Counted from the stretch's first letter, positions 52,214-62,336 are shown. The stretch: DNA of 64,000 bases from Phenylobacterium sp. RIFCSPHIGHO2_01_FULL_69_31 (GCF_001824475.1 NZ_MHXN01000034.1:87414-151413); one strand, 5' to 3'. Program-made: numbers and translations. Notes: a model not told the origin generated them from the sequence alone.

Positions 52214-52785
52214 CCGCGGTCCTTAGCGAATTCCAGGTAGCCCGTCTCCGTCAGGATCGCGTCGAGCCGCTGGTCATGCGGCTCCATGGGGATTTCCGGC
52301 AACTCCTGCCCCGAATAGGCGAGGCCGATGACGAACACCGGCTTCACCCGCCGAAGGGCCTCCAGCGTGCGGTCGTAGTGGCCGCCGCCCTGTCCCAGCC
52401 GGCCGCCCCGACGGTCGAAGGCGAGCAGCGGCGCGAAGACCACGTCTGGCAGCACCGCCTCGGCCTCGGCGCTCGGCGCGGGGATGCCCAGGGCGTCCGG
52501 AACCAGGGTCTGGCCGGGCCGGTAGCGGCGGAACACCAGGGCGCCGTCGCGCGCCTGCGCCGCCGGCAAGGCCACGCCGTCCGCCGGAAGCCGGGTCCGC
52601 AGCGGGGTGGGATCCAGCTCCGAGCCGGCCGGGTGGTAGAGCGCGAACAGCCTCACTCCGGCCCGCCCGTGCCCCGGCCACAGCGCCGCGGCCCGCTCGG
52701 CGGCGTCGGGCGTCTCGTCCGCCAGGCGGCGGCGAAGGCTGCGCAATTGCGCCCGCAGGGCCGGTTTGTCGGGAATGGCGGTCAC
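52210..52785 (-). CDS. 5-formyltetrahydrofolate cyclo-ligase
   Basis: 191 aa from GTG 52785, which is preceded by GGAGGC. The family motif LRAQLRSLRRRLADETPDAAERAA starts the protein, and FAPLLAFDRRGGRLGQGGGHYDRTL is the ATP/folate-binding signature near the C-terminus. The enzyme converts 5-formyl-THF to methenyl-THF. In gamma- and alphaproteobacteria this gene (ygfA in E. coli) follows the 6S RNA gene, and a 6S-like structure lies just upstream here. Confidence 0.93.
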   Translation of the reverse strand: MTAIPDKPALRAQLRSLRRRLADETPDAAERAAALWPGHGRAGVRLFALYHPAGSELDPTPLRTRLPADGVALPAAQARDGALVFRRYRPGQTLVPDALGIPAPSAEAEAVLPDVVFAPLLAFDRRGGRLGQGGGHYDRTLEALRRVKPVFVIGLAYSGQELPEIPMEPHDQRLDAILTETGYLEFAKDRG

Positions 52786-52799
52786 GCGCCTCCATAGCG

Positions 52800-52930
52800 C
52801 AAGACGAGTGGCGGCGCCGCGAGAGCCGTGAAGGACTGTTTCATTCCCTCGACCTGGATAGACCAGGTGGGCGCCGTGTGCCCGAAACCACGGTCGCGGG
52901 CAGGGACAGCTCCCTATGAGTGAATTAAGG
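52800..52930 (-). ncRNA. ssrS: Probable 6S RNA
   Basis: The minus strand upstream of the cyclo-ligase gene can fold into the 6S shape. An outer stem AGGGA(G)CTGT (about 52906-52915) pairs with ACAGTCCTT (52831-52839), a second stem TCCCT/AGGGA flanks an interior bubble, a side hairpin GCCCG...CGGGC is seen, and ACCTGG-TCTAT-CCAGGT (52852-52868) forms the apical loop. Genomic position between zapA and the cyclo-ligase is the classic 6S location. The ends are estimates; 6S RNA mimics an open promoter and binds sigma70 RNA polymerase. Confidence 0.72.
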
Positions 52931-53040
52931 TCGCTGGAATATGTCGCCTTCGACGAGAGCCGCAGCAGGACCCGCCGAGAGCTAAGGTAGGCTTTCGCAG
53001 GCCCGGTCTCAAGCGGCGCCGCGGCGACGAGGGGGAAACG

Positions 53041-54177
53041 ATGACGCAACAGCCCATTCAGGCCCTGCTGGCCGACGCCGTGACCCGGGGCGTCGCGCCC
53101 GGTCTCTCGGCGGCCGTGGTGCGCCCGGACGGACAGATCCACACGTTCACCGCCGGCGCGCGCGGCGCGGCCGATCCCGCGCCAATGGATCCGGAGACGG
53201 TCTTCTGGGTCGCCTCCTGCACCAAGGCGATCACCACCGCTGCGGCGCTGGAGCTGGTGGCGCGCGGCGCGCTCGACCTGGACGAGCCGGTGGGCCGGCG
53301 CCTCGCTGCGCTGGCCGAGCCGTCTTTGCTCGAGGGCTTCGACGCCGAGGGCGCGCCGGTCCTGCGCGCCGCCCGCAAGCCGGTGACCCTGCGCACGCTG
53401 CTGAGCCATACCTCGGGCCTCGCCTACGATTTCAACAGCGCCGAGACCCTCCGCTTCCTGGAGCATCGCGGACAGAGCCTGGGCTCTGCCGGGGGCCTTG
53501 GCCTGCCCCTCGTCTTCGAGCCGGGGGAGCGCTGGTGCTATGGCGTGGGGATCGACGTCGCCGGCCTGCTGATCGAGGCCGCGACTGGCCGGTCCCTGGG
53601 CGAGGCGCTGTCCGAGATCGTCTTCCGCCCCCTGGGCATGGACGACACGACCTTCGACCCGACGCCCGAGCACAACGCCCGGCGGGCCGGGCTGCACGCG
53701 CGGCTGCCGGACGGCCAGCTCCTGCCGATCGACCCGATTCCGCCGCTGCCGGCCGATCTGCGGGGCGGCGGCGGCCTGTGCTCCACACCTAAGGACTACG
53801 CGAAGTTCCTGCGCGCCGTGGTCCACGGCGGCGGCGGCGTCCTATCGCCTGGCGCCTTGGCGGGCCTGTCCACCAGCCAGACCGGCGCGGCGGGCGTCGG
53901 CGAGATCCAGAGCGTGATGCCGCACGTGTCGTCCGACTACCGGCCCATGCCCGGCGTGCGAAAAGGGTTCACCTTCGGCTTCCTGCAGAACCACGACGCC
54001 TTGCCCGGCGGCCGGGCGGCCGGAAGCCTCAGCTGGGCGGGCCTGCCAAACTGCTACTACTGGGCCGACCCCGTCAGCGGCGTGGCGGGCGCCTTGTTCG
54101 CCCAGTCGCTGCCCTTCGCCGATCCGCGCGTCCTGGAGGTGTTCGACGCCTTCGAGCGCGCCGTCTACGCGTCCTAG
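53041..54177 (+). CDS. Serine hydrolase of the beta-lactamase (class C/EstB-like) family
   Basis: 378 aa. The nucleophile motif is SCTK (SxxK) in VFWVASCTKAITTAAALEL, and the second motif YGVGIDV replaces the Tyr-X-Asn form (YxN) with Tyr-Gly-Val. A later SWAGLPNCYYWAD resembles the third motif region (HxG/W-G type). No signal peptide is evident, so the protein is likely an intracellular esterase rather than a true beta-lactamase. Together with the desaturase it lies opposite to the zapA/6S/cyclo-ligase genes, interrupting that block. Confidence 0.9.
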   Translation: MTQQPIQALLADAVTRGVAPGLSAAVVRPDGQIHTFTAGARGAADPAPMDPETVFWVASCTKAITTAAALELVARGALDLDEPVGRRLAALAEPSLLEGFDAEGAPVLRAARKPVTLRTLLSHTSGLAYDFNSAETLRFLEHRGQSLGSAGGLGLPLVFEPGERWCYGVGIDVAGLLIEAATGRSLGEALSEIVFRPLGMDDTTFDPTPEHNARRAGLHARLPDGQLLPIDPIPPLPADLRGGGGLCSTPKDYAKFLRAVVHGGGGVLSPGALAGLSTSQTGAAGVGEIQSVMPHVSSDYRPMPGVRKGFTFGFLQNHDALPGGRAAGSLSWAGLPNCYYWADPVSGVAGALFAQSLPFADPRVLEVFDAFERAVYAS

Positions 54178-54236
54178 CCGCACAGCCCGCGCATTCGCAC
54201 TTGGGCGGAAGGCCGCGCGGCCTTACATCGGGGCCC

Positions 54237-55274
54237 TTGAACGCGCACGCCGACATCTCCGGACCCAGCTTGGCGCGCCAGGCCAACGATATCGCCCGCG
54301 ACCTGACGCGCGCGAACCCGCGGGTCTATTGGCTGGACCTCGCCGTCACCGCGGCCGTCACCTGGCTCAGCCTTCTGATCGCGGTCACCAGCGTCTCGAC
54401 GGGCTGGGCGGTCGCCGCCGGCGCCGTGTGCATTCTCAGCCTCTACCGCGGGATCAGCTTCATCCACGAGCTGACCCATCTGCGGCGCGACGACGTCCCG
54501 GGCTTCCACATCGCCTGGAACATCCTGATCGGCGTGCCCTTCCTGACGCCGTCGCTGCTGTACGAGGGCGTGCACGTCCTGCACCACGCCAAGGACCGCT
54601 ACGGCACCGCCCGCGACCCGGAGTACCACCCGCTGGCCCGCCGCCCGCCGCATGAGCTGGCCGTCTTCCTGGGGATCGCCCTCCTGGCGCCCGTCGGCAC
54701 GGTGCTGCGCTTTGCGGTGCTGGCGCCGATCAGCTTCCTCGTCCCGCCGTTCCGCCGGTTCGTGGTGGCCAAGACGTCCGGCATGGTCATCAACCCCGGC
54801 TTCTCGCGCGAGGACTTCGAGCGCGCCCGCAGCGCGCCCTGGCTCGCCCAGGAGATCGCTTCCTGGCTCTGGAGCTGGACGGTGATCGGCCTCGCCGTCG
54901 CCGGGGTGATCCCCTGGCGGGCCCTGGCCATTGCCGCGGCGATCTTCGCCCTGATGACCTTCCTGAACCAGCTGCGCACCGCCGTCGCCCACTATTGGGA
55001 GAACGACGGCGAGCCGATGGCCCCGCTGGACCAGTTCCTCGACAGCGTGAACGTGCCGCCGCCCGCCCTGCTGCCGTTCCTGTGGGCGCCCGTGGGGCTG
55101 CGCTACCACGCCCTGCACCACCTGATGCCGCGCCTGCCCTACCACAACTTGGGGGTCGCGCACCGGCGCCTGGTCGAGGCCTTCCCGGCCGACCACGTCT
55201 ACCGCCGCGTCGAGCAGCGCGAGCTGTTCCCGGCGTTGCGCCGGCTGATCGCGCGGATGCGCGGGTCCCGCTAG
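54237..55274 (+). CDS. Fatty acid desaturase family protein
   Basis: 345 aa with three or four membrane-spanning regions. The three histidine boxes are HELTHLRR, HVLHHAKD and LRYHALHHLMP, the di-iron ligands of membrane desaturases/hydroxylases. No ATG exists before residue ~190, so translation must start at TTG 54237 (or TTG 54201); both are weakly supported. Its end shares CTAG 55271-55274 with zapA. The substrate is probably a fatty acyl chain or carotenoid-like lipid. Confidence 0.88.
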   Translation: MNAHADISGPSLARQANDIARDLTRANPRVYWLDLAVTAAVTWLSLLIAVTSVSTGWAVAAGAVCILSLYRGISFIHELTHLRRDDVPGFHIAWNILIGVPFLTPSLLYEGVHVLHHAKDRYGTARDPEYHPLARRPPHELAVFLGIALLAPVGTVLRFAVLAPISFLVPPFRRFVVAKTSGMVINPGFSREDFERARSAPWLAQEIASWLWSWTVIGLAVAGVIPWRALAIAAAIFALMTFLNQLRTAVAHYWENDGEPMAPLDQFLDSVNVPPPALLPFLWAPVGLRYHALHHLMPRLPYHNLGVAHRRLVEAFPADHVYRRVEQRELFPALRRLIARMRGSR

Positions 55275-55603
55275 GCTCCCTCGGCGGCCAGCTTCTCGAT
55301 CTTCGAGGCCGCCGCTTCCAGGGCGCTGACCGCCTTGGTCTCCACCCGCGCCCGGTCGGCCTGCAGCCGGCCAACCTCGACCTGCAGGGCCGCCAGCCGG
55401 TTGCGCGCGTCCAGCAGCTCGTCGGCCAAGAGCAGCCCGCCCATCAGGAAGAGGCGCGTGTCGCCAAGCTGGCCCATGTCCTGACTGATCTGGCGGACCT
55501 GCTGATCGAACAGTTTGGCCAGGTCCTGCAGGTGCGTCTCCTGCCCATCCTCGCAGCCGACCGCGTAGGGGCGGCCGTTCACCTCGACGTTCACCTGGGC
55601 CAT
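55271..55603 (-). CDS. zapA: Cell division protein ZapA
   Basis: 110 aa. The N-terminal domain [22 protein letters not shown] with [17 protein letters not shown] is typical of ZapA. The C-terminal half is a long coiled coil ([24 protein letters not shown]). ZapA binds FtsZ and bundles protofilaments at the division site. The start lies 5 bp downstream of the DUF4164 stop, an operon conserved in this group. Confidence 0.92.
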   Translation of the reverse strand: MAQVNVEVNGRPYAVGCEDGQETHLQDLAKLFDQQVRQISQDMGQLGDTRLFLMGGLLLADELLDARNRLAALQVEVGRLQADRARVETKAVSALEAAASKIEKLAAEGA

Positions 55604-55608
55604 GGGCT

Positions 55609-55884
55609 TTAAGCCTCCGTCGCCTGGCCGTTCAACGCGGCCTTGATTTCCTGGATGGCGCGGCCGAGCGCGGCGGAGGCCTGGGCGCCGGCCTCTTCCA
55701 GCTCGCGCTCGCGGGCCCGGGCCGCGTCGAGCTCGGCGGCGAGATTGGAGCGGTCCTGGTCGAAAAGGCCGCCGGCGTCGGCGCTCGCCGCCTTCAGCCG
55801 CTGGCCGAGCCGCTGCTCCAGCACATGGAGTGCGTTCTCCAGCCGCTTGGCCGCCAGGTCCAGGGCGCTTTCGCCGCCGTTCAT
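55609..55884 (-). CDS. DUF4164-family coiled-coil protein
   Basis: 91 aa, helical throughout: [21 protein letters not shown] followed by a heptad pattern [26 protein letters not shown]. The family is found next to zapA in alphaproteobacteria and has no established role; association with the divisome is plausible. Start ATG 55884 was chosen since it begins [16 protein letters not shown], the usual family start. Divergent from tkt. Confidence 0.85.
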   Translation of the reverse strand: MNGGESALDLAAKRLENALHVLEQRLGQRLKAASADAGGLFDQDRSNLAAELDAARARERELEEAGAQASAALGRAIQEIKAALNGQATEA

Positions 55885-56022
55885 GCGATCCTCCGAAGCC
55901 GTCGGGACATCTATACCCGTCCGGGTGAGTCTCGCGAAATAGAGGGGCCATTTCTTGACCCTGCCGCCCTCGCGTGCGAGGCCGCCGCGCAATTGCCTCG
56001 CCACGAAGAGACCGATCCGACG

Positions 56023-57990
56023 ATGTCCGCGCCCACCAAGCTCATGGCCGACGCCATCCGCGTCCTCTCGATGGACGCCGTCGAACAGGCCAACTCCGGG
56101 CATCCCGGCATGCCCATGGGCATGGCCGACGTCGCGACCGTCCTCTGGTCCAAGTTCATGAAGTACGACGCCTCGGCCACCGACTGGGCCGACCGCGACC
56201 GGTTCGTGCTGTCGGCCGGCCACGGCTCGATGCTCCTCTACAGCCTCCTGCACCTCACGGGGGTGAAGGGCGTGCCGATGCAGAGCCTGCGCGATTTCCG
56301 CAAGCTGGGCTCCAATACCCCCGGCCACCCCGAGTACGGCCACACCCCCGGCGTCGAGACCACCACGGGGCCCCTGGGCCAGGGCCTGGCCACCGCCGTG
56401 GGCATGGCGATGGCCGAGCGCAAGCTGGCCGCCCGCTTCGGCGCCGACCTGGTCGACCACCGCACCTGGGTGGTGGCTGGCGACGGCTGCCTGATGGAGG
56501 GGATCAGCCATGAGGCGATCAGCCTGGCCGGCCGCCTGAAGCTTTCCAAGCTGACGGTCCTCTGGGACGACAACGACATCACCATCGACGGTCACGTGGG
56601 CATCTCGGACGCCACCGACCAGATCGCCCGCTTCAAGGCCGCCGGCTGGGCCACGAAGCGCATCGACGGCCACGACGAGAAGGACATCAAGAAGGCGCTG
56701 GCCTGGGCGCTCAAGCAGGACAAGCCCTCGCTGATCGCCTGCAAGACCGTCATCGGCAAGGGCTCGCCCACCTTCCAGGGCACCCACGACGTCCACGGCA
56801 AGGCCCTGGGCAAGGACGAGGTCGCCAAGACCCGCGAGAACCTGGGCTGGCCGCACGAGGCCTTCACCGTGCCGGACGAGGCGCTGAAGCCCTGGCGCAA
56901 GGCCGGCAAGCGCGGCGCCAAGGACCGCAAGGCCTGGGAAACGCGCCTGGCCGCCTCGCCGCTCAAGGCCGACTTCCAGCGCGCCATGGCCGGCGAGCTG
57001 CCCGCCCACGCCTTCGAGGCCCTGGACGCCTTCATCGCCAAGGCCGCCGCCGACAAGCCCGCGGCCGCCACGCGCCAGCATTCCGGCGCGGTGCTGGAGC
57101 AGATCTTCGGCCAGATCCCGGAACTGGTGGGCGGCTCGGCCGACCTGACCGGCTCCAACAACACCTTCGTCAAGAACACCCCGATCTTCGACGCGCCGGA
57201 CTACGCCGGCCGCTATGTGAACTACGGCGTGCGTGAGTTCGGCATGGGCGCGGCCATGAACGGCCAGGCCCTGCACGGTGGGGTGATCCCCTACGGCGGC
57301 ACCTTCCTGGTCTTCACCGACTACGCGCGGCCGGCGATCCGCCTGGCGGCCCTGATGGGGATCCGGGTGATCCACGTGGGCACCCACGATTCCATCGGCC
57401 TGGGCGAGGACGGCCCCACCCACCAGCCGGTGGAGCACCTGGCCTCCCTGCGCGCCATGCCGAACCTCAACGTCTTCCGCCCGGCCGACGCGGTGGAGAC
57501 CGCGGAATGCTGGAAGCTGGCGCTGGAAGCCAAGTCCACGCCCTCGGTGATGGCGCTGAGCCGCCAGAAGACCGCCGGCGTCCGCGGTGACGCGGGCGAG
57601 AACCGGTCGGCCCGCGGCGCCTATCAGCTCATGGGCGCCGGCCATCCGGCCCAGGTGACGATCTTCGCGACCGGCACGGAAGTCCCGGTAGCGCTGGCCG
57701 CCCGTGACCTCCTGGAAGCTGATGGGATCGGCGCCCGCGTGGTCTCGGTCCCCTGTTTCGAACTCTTCGAGGCCCAGCCCACTGACTACCAGGACGCCCT
57801 GATCGGCGAGACCCCGGTGCGGGTCGCCGTCGAGGCTGGCGTGCGCCAGGGCTGGGATCGCTTCATCGGCTCGGACGGAGCCTTCGTCGGCATGACCGGC
57901 TTCGGGGCCAGCGGCACGGACAAGGCCCTCTACGAACACTTCGCCATCACCGCCGAAGCCGTCGCCGCGGCGGCGAAGGCGAAGCTCTAA
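56023..57990 (+). CDS. tkt: Transketolase
   Basis: 655 aa. ThDP-binding motif: [38 protein letters not shown] (GDG...N type). Also [17 protein letters not shown], the pyrimidine domain [13 protein letters not shown] with catalytic Glu, and [30 protein letters not shown] signature (here [21 protein letters not shown]). It transfers two-carbon units in the pentose phosphate pathway. It is divergent from DUF4164-zapA. Start at 56023 gives the canonical opening [23 protein letters not shown]. Confidence 0.98.
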   Translation: MSAPTKLMADAIRVLSMDAVEQANSGHPGMPMGMADVATVLWSKFMKYDASATDWADRDRFVLSAGHGSMLLYSLLHLTGVKGVPMQSLRDFRKLGSNTPGHPEYGHTPGVETTTGPLGQGLATAVGMAMAERKLAARFGADLVDHRTWVVAGDGCLMEGISHEAISLAGRLKLSKLTVLWDDNDITIDGHVGISDATDQIARFKAAGWATKRIDGHDEKDIKKALAWALKQDKPSLIACKTVIGKGSPTFQGTHDVHGKALGKDEVAKTRENLGWPHEAFTVPDEALKPWRKAGKRGAKDRKAWETRLAASPLKADFQRAMAGELPAHAFEALDAFIAKAAADKPAAATRQHSGAVLEQIFGQIPELVGGSADLTGSNNTFVKNTPIFDAPDYAGRYVNYGVREFGMGAAMNGQALHGGVIPYGGTFLVFTDYARPAIRLAALMGIRVIHVGTHDSIGLGEDGPTHQPVEHLASLRAMPNLNVFRPADAVETAECWKLALEAKSTPSVMALSRQKTAGVRGDAGENRSARGAYQLMGAGHPAQVTIFATGTEVPVALAARDLLEADGIGARVVSVPCFELFEAQPTDYQDALIGETPVRVAVEAGVRQGWDRFIGSDGAFVGMTGFGASGTDKALYEHFAITAEAVAAAAKAKL

Positions 57991-58071
57991 CCTGCGCCGC
58001 AGGCGAGGATCCTTCCGGCAAGTTAAAAGCGGCGCTGGCGCGCCCGCGCGTCTCATCGAAAGGCCTCTCGA

Positions 58072-59271
58072 ATGACCCGCCTCGGCACGCCCCTGTCCCC
58101 CACCGCCGTCCGGGTGATGCTCCTGGGGTCGGGCGAGCTCGGCAAGGAGGTGGCCATCGAGCTGCAGCGCCTGGGCTGCGAGGTGATCGCCGTCGACCGC
58201 TATGCGAACGCCCCCGCCCAGCAGGTAGCCCACCGCGCCCACGTGATCGCCATGACCGACGCGGCCGCCCTCCGCGCCTTGGTCGAGCAGGAGCGCCCGC
58301 ACCTCATCGTCCCCGAGATCGAGGCGATCGCCACGGACGAGCTGGCCCGCATCGAGGCCGACGGCCTGGCCACCGTCATCCCCACCGCCCGCGCCGCCCA
58401 GCTGACCATGAACCGCGAGGGCATCCGGCGCCTGGCCGCCGAGGAGCTGGGGCTGCCCACCAGCGCCTACGCCTTCGCCTCCACGGAGGCCGAGCTGGCG
58501 GCGGCTGCGGAAGCGGTCACCGGTTTCCCCTGCTTCGTGAAGCCGGTGATGAGCAGCTCCGGCAAGGGCCAGTCCTACGTGGAGACGCCGGACCAGATCG
58601 CCGCCGCCTGGCGCTACGCGCTGGAGGGCGGCCGGGTCGAGCAGCCCCGCGTCATCGTCGAGGGCCGCGTGGACTTCGACTTCGAGATCACCCAGCTCAC
58701 CGTCCGCTCCCTGCGCGACGGCGAGGTGGAGACCAGCTTCTGCGCCCCCATCGGCCACCGCCAGGTCAAGGGCGACTATGTCGAGAGCTGGCAGCCCCAG
58801 GCCATGACGCCGGCCGCCCTCGCCAAGGCCCGCGACATCTCGGCCAGGGTCACCGATGCGCTGGGCGGCCTGGGTCTCTTCGGTGTCGAGCTGTTCGTGA
58901 AGGGCGACGACGTCTGGTTCTCCGAGGTCAGCCCGCGCCCGCACGACACCGGCCTCGTCACCCTGGCCACCCAGCACCAGAGCGAGTTCGCGCTCCACGC
59001 CCGCGCCATCCTCGGCCTGCCCGTCGATACGACCCAGCGCGAGCCGGGCGCCAGCGCGGTGATCTACGGCGGCCTGGAGGCCAAAGGCATCGCCTTCGAC
59101 GGCGTCGCCGAGGCCCTGGCCGTCCCCGGCGCCGACCTGCGCCTCTTCGGCAAGCCCGAAAGCTTCGAGCGCCGCCGCATGGGCGTCGCCCTGGCCCGCG
59201 CGGCAGACGTGGACGAAGCCCGCACCCGCGCCCGCAACGCCGCCGCCAAGGTCCGCCCTGTCGAGGGCTGA
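58072..59271 (+). CDS. purT: Formate-dependent phosphoribosylglycinamide formyltransferase
   Basis: 399 aa of the ATP-grasp superfamily. The N-terminus [43 protein letters not shown] is the PurT/PurK signature, and [13 protein letters not shown] (ATP loop), [16 protein letters not shown] and FFGVELF-like [26 protein letters not shown] confirm PurT. It forms formyl-GAR from GAR, ATP and formate in purine synthesis. Monocistronic, 81 bp after tkt. Confidence 0.97.
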   Translation: MTRLGTPLSPTAVRVMLLGSGELGKEVAIELQRLGCEVIAVDRYANAPAQQVAHRAHVIAMTDAAALRALVEQERPHLIVPEIEAIATDELARIEADGLATVIPTARAAQLTMNREGIRRLAAEELGLPTSAYAFASTEAELAAAAEAVTGFPCFVKPVMSSSGKGQSYVETPDQIAAAWRYALEGGRVEQPRVIVEGRVDFDFEITQLTVRSLRDGEVETSFCAPIGHRQVKGDYVESWQPQAMTPAALAKARDISARVTDALGGLGLFGVELFVKGDDVWFSEVSPRPHDTGLVTLATQHQSEFALHARAILGLPVDTTQREPGASAVIYGGLEAKGIAFDGVAEALAVPGADLRLFGKPESFERRRMGVALARAADVDEARTRARNAAAKVRPVEG

Positions 59272-59344
59272 CCGGCTCGCCCACCCGAATCGCTACCATC
59301 CCACCTTCGCGGCATGAGCCGACGACCGCCCGGCGCGAGTGCGT

Positions 59345-60367
59345 TCAGCCTCGCGCCTGGACCGCCAAGGCCGGGAAGTCGCTGAAGACGCCGTCGACGT
59401 GGGCGGCGTAGAGAGCTTTCAGGACCGCCTCGGCGTCGCCGTGGGCCGCTGGCCCCGGCCCGCGCTGCAAGGTCTTGGGCAGGAAGGCGTTTTCGGCGCG
59501 GACGGTCCAGGGATGGACGGCCATCCCCGCGGCGTGCGCCCAGCCGACCAGCCCGGTGGCCGCGCCCAGCGCGCCGCCCGCCGTCGGGACCACCAGGGGC
59601 CACTCCGGCCCGAGGCCCTCGGCGAAGGCGGCGATGGCCTTCACGCCGGCTTCGGACGTCACGTTCACTGGCGCCGGCCCCTGGCTGACCAGCATGACGC
59701 GGCGGCTCTGCACCAGCCTGCCGATGGTCTTCAGAGGCTCGACCTCGAAGCACTGGACGAACACCGGCGCCGACCGGGTCGCGAGCCCGTTCGCCTTCAG
59801 GGCGTCGGCCAGCCGCGCCTCGAGCGGCAGTCCGATCCCCGCGAAATAGGTGGGATGCTTCATCTCCGGGTAGGTCCCGATAGTCCGGCCCAGCCGCCGG
59901 CTCTCGGCCTTCGCCAGGTCCACCACCTCCTGGTAGGTGACGATCGTCTCCCGGCCGTCGAACGCCGCGCTGGCGGGGCGAAGGGCCGGCAGGCGCTCGC
60001 GGGCGCGCAGCGTCTTCAGCTCGGCCAGAGTGAAGTCCTCGGTGAACCAGCCGGCGACCTTTTCCCCATCGATGACCTTCTCGGCGCGGCGGGCGGCGAA
60101 CTCGGGCCGGGCAGCGACGTCGGTGGTCCCGGAGATCTCGTTCTCGTGCCGCACCGCCAGGTGTCCGTCCTTGGTCGCCACCAGGTCGGGCTCGATGAAG
60201 TCGGCGCCCTGCGCGATGGCCAGGCGGTAGGCCATGAGCGTGTGTTCGGGCCGCTCGCCGCTGGCCCCGCGGTGGGCGATGACCAGGGGCCTCGTCTTCG
60301 GCGTGGCGAAGGCGGGCGCCGCCGCGGCGGCGAGGACAGTGGCGGCGAGGGTGCGGCGAGTCAGCAT
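59345..60367 (-). CDS. glpQ: Glycerophosphodiester phosphodiesterase, exported
   Basis: 340 aa. An N-terminal signal peptide with an RR pair (LTRRTLAATVLAAAAAPAFA) suggests Tat or Sec export. The catalytic GDPD motifs are LVIAHRGASGERPEHTLMAY (HRG, E), ADFIEPDLVATKDGHLAVRHE (E-x-D...H), and later QCFEVEPLK and HPWTVRAEN. It splits glycerophosphodiesters into glycerol 3-phosphate and alcohols in the periplasm. Length and insert pattern match the GlpQ (not UgpQ) type. No glp transport genes are adjacent. Confidence 0.92.
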   Translation of the reverse strand: MLTRRTLAATVLAAAAAPAFATPKTRPLVIAHRGASGERPEHTLMAYRLAIAQGADFIEPDLVATKDGHLAVRHENEISGTTDVAARPEFAARRAEKVIDGEKVAGWFTEDFTLAELKTLRARERLPALRPASAAFDGRETIVTYQEVVDLAKAESRRLGRTIGTYPEMKHPTYFAGIGLPLEARLADALKANGLATRSAPVFVQCFEVEPLKTIGRLVQSRRVMLVSQGPAPVNVTSEAGVKAIAAFAEGLGPEWPLVVPTAGGALGAATGLVGWAHAAGMAVHPWTVRAENAFLPKTLQRGPGPAAHGDAEAVLKALYAAHVDGVFSDFPALAVQARG

Positions 60368-60383
60368 CCCCGCACCTTAAGCA

Positions 60384-61178
60384 CTATTTTGCGGCAGCCA
60401 GGCGACTGACGATCTGGGGATGCAGGTCGAGGTTGGAGGCGACCACCGAACCCGTGCCCAGCACCGCATCGCCGCCCTCGGCGTCGGTGACCTTGCCGCC
60501 CGCCTCGGTGACCAACAGGACGCCCGCCGCCAGATCCCACGGCTTTAGGTCGCGTTCCCAGTAGCCGTCGTAGCGGCCCGCCGCGACCCAGGCCATGTCG
60601 AGCGCGGCCGAGCCGAAGCGGCGGACGCCCGCGACCCGCTGGGTCATCTGGTGCAGCTCCTTGAGGAACTTCGCGTGCTGGCCGTGGCCGAGGAACGGGA
60701 TGCCCGTCGCCAGCACCGCCTCGTCCATCCGCTGGCGCGCGGCCACCCGCAGGCGGTGGTCGTTGACGAAGGCGCCCTTGCCCTTCTCGGCCCAGAACAG
60801 CTCGTTGGTGATCGGGTTGTAGGTGACCGCGGCCACCACAGCGCCCTCGCGCTCGAGCGCGATGTTGATGGCGAAGTGCGGGATGGCGTGCAGGAAGTTC
60901 GTGGTCCCGTCCAGCGGGTCGACGATCCAGGTGTGGGTCTTGTCGGTGCCCTCGATGAGGCCCCGTTCCTCGCCGTGGAAGCTGTAGCCGGGCCGAGCCT
61001 TCGTCAGCGCCTCGAAGAGCACCTGCTCGGCCTTCAGGTCGGCGGCAGAGACGAAGTCGGCGGGTGCCTTCTTGGCCACCTGCAGCTCGGCCAGCTCGCC
61101 GAAGTCACGGTTGAGCCCGCGCGCGGCCTTGCGCGCAGCGTCGCTCATCACCTTCAGAAGGGCGGATTGGGTGCTCAC
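60384..61178 (-). CDS. suhB: Inositol-1-monophosphatase family protein
   Basis: 264 aa from GTG 61178. The metal-binding motifs are FHGEERG (GEE), WIVDPLDGTTNFLHAIPHFA (DPLDGT) and YWERDLKPWDLAAGVLLVTEAGG (WD...AGG). These are the IMPase signature motifs; SuhB-type proteins also affect ribosome biogenesis and antitermination. The gene lies 16 bp from glpQ, so one transcript is possible. The family may act on several sugar phosphates. Confidence 0.92.
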   Translation of the reverse strand: MSTQSALLKVMSDAARKAARGLNRDFGELAELQVAKKAPADFVSAADLKAEQVLFEALTKARPGYSFHGEERGLIEGTDKTHTWIVDPLDGTTNFLHAIPHFAINIALEREGAVVAAVTYNPITNELFWAEKGKGAFVNDHRLRVAARQRMDEAVLATGIPFLGHGQHAKFLKELHQMTQRVAGVRRFGSAALDMAWVAAGRYDGYWERDLKPWDLAAGVLLVTEAGGKVTDAEGGDAVLGTGSVVASNLDLHPQIVSRLAAAK

Positions 61179-61254
61179 GGTTTCAAAAGATCTCGGGCGG
61201 GAATAGAGGGCGCGGAACCTAGTGTCGGCCCGGTACGAAAGCAAGGAGAGTCCG

Positions 61255-61668
61255 ATGACGCAGGCGTTCGAGCGGGTCGCGTCCTGCTGGTGCGGCGACC
61301 TAGCCGTGACGATGCGGGGCGAGCCGATGCTGGTCTCCAGCTGCTGCTGCACCCGCTGCCAGCGCCGGACGGGAAGCTTCTTCGGCGTCACGGTCTACTT
61401 CCACCCGGACCAGATGGTCGCGCAGCGCGGAACCCCGTCCACCTTCCAGCGGCCGGACGGCGAGGCCAGGTTCCATTTCTGCGCCCGCTGCGGGTCGAAC
61501 CTGTGGTGGTTCGTGCCCGACGACGACGAGGAGGTGCTGGGTGTGGCCGGCGGCGCATTCGCCGATCCGACGCTGCCCGGACCGCAGCGCATGGTCTACA
61601 CCTCGACCCGGCACCCGTTCGTGCGCCCCCCCGACGGTCTGCCGGAATTCGAGGATGGCGCCGACTAG
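61255..61668 (+). CDS. GFA-domain (glutathione-dependent formaldehyde-activating type) protein
   Basis: 137 aa from ATG 61255 behind an ideal AAGGAGAG. The zinc motifs are [19 protein letters not shown], and [13 protein letters not shown], the CxC...CxxC...CxxC pattern of GFA-fold zinc proteins. Most family members have no proven formaldehyde activity. The stop is shared on CTAG with thiE at 61665-61668. Divergent from the inositol phosphatase gene. Confidence 0.9.
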   Translation: MTQAFERVASCWCGDLAVTMRGEPMLVSSCCCTRCQRRTGSFFGVTVYFHPDQMVAQRGTPSTFQRPDGEARFHFCARCGSNLWWFVPDDDEEVLGVAGGAFADPTLPGPQRMVYTSTRHPFVRPPDGLPEFEDGAD

Positions 61669-62312
61669 CGTTCGGCCACGCCCGCCGCGATCTCGGCGTT
61701 GAGCGCCTTCACCGCCGCGGTCGGGCCGTCGCCATGGCTCCAGACGCCGGCCGAAACGGCCAGGAAGTCCGCGCCGGCGGCCGCCAGGGCGCGGGCGTTC
61801 TCCACCGTGATCCCGCCGATGGCGACGCAGGGGATCAGCATGTCCGCCTGCCAGCCGGTGAGCAGCGCCGGTTCGGCACGGGTGGCGGCGTCCTTGGTGG
61901 TGGTGGGGAAGAAGGCTCCGAAGGCCACATAGTCCGCGCCGCCCTCGGCGGCTTCCATGGCTAGGTGCAGGCTGTCGTGGCAGGTGACGCCGATCATGGC
62001 GTCGGGGCCCATGATCCGGCGCGCCTCCGCCAGCGGCATGTCGTCCTGGCCGATATGCGCGCCGTCGCAGCCCAGCTTCGCGGCCAGGTCGGGCCGGTCG
62101 TTCAGGATCACGGCGACGCCGCGCGCCTGGGCGATGGGCATGAGCGCGTCGACGGCGGCGGCGATGATCTGGTCGGGGACGTCCTTCAGGCGGATCTGCA
62201 AGGCGGCCACGTCGCCGGCGTCCAGCGCATGGGCCAGGACGTGGCCGAACGCCGCCAGGTCGTCCAGGCGCGGCGGGGTGATCAGGTAGAGGCGGCAGAG
62301 CGGTAGGGCCAT
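61665..62312 (-). CDS. thiE: Thiamine-phosphate synthase
   Basis: 215 aa TIM-barrel protein. [10 protein letters not shown] opens the fold; [81 protein letters not shown] and [24 protein letters not shown] follow. These include the pyrophosphate/Mg sites of ThiE. It joins HMP-PP and thiazole phosphate to make thiamine monophosphate. No THI-box riboswitch was seen and no other thi gene is nearby. Confidence 0.95.
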   Translation of the reverse strand: MALPLCRLYLITPPRLDDLAAFGHVLAHALDAGDVAALQIRLKDVPDQIIAAAVDALMPIAQARGVAVILNDRPDLAAKLGCDGAHIGQDDMPLAEARRIMGPDAMIGVTCHDSLHLAMEAAEGGADYVAFGAFFPTTTKDAATRAEPALLTGWQADMLIPCVAIGGITVENARALAAAGADFLAVSAGVWSHGDGPTAAVKALNAEIAAGVAER

Positions 62313-62336
62313 GGCCCTAAATACACACGCCGCGCC

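Noticed and set aside
53041..54177. True class C beta-lactamase conferring resistance.
   Set aside because: There is no signal peptide and the second motif is Tyr-Gly-Val where AmpC enzymes have Tyr-X-Asn; an esterase-type member is more likely.
55609..58998. A 1129-codon open frame on the minus strand across tkt and purT.
   Set aside because: It is the DUF4164 frame read backwards through genes with strong GC third-position bias, which removes stops on the antisense strand. The protein is low-complexity and the plus strand encodes two perfect enzymes.
61665..62336. THI-box riboswitch near thiE.
   Set aside because: The upstream gap of thiE is only about 25 bp before the DUF2474 gene, with no room for the conserved structure.
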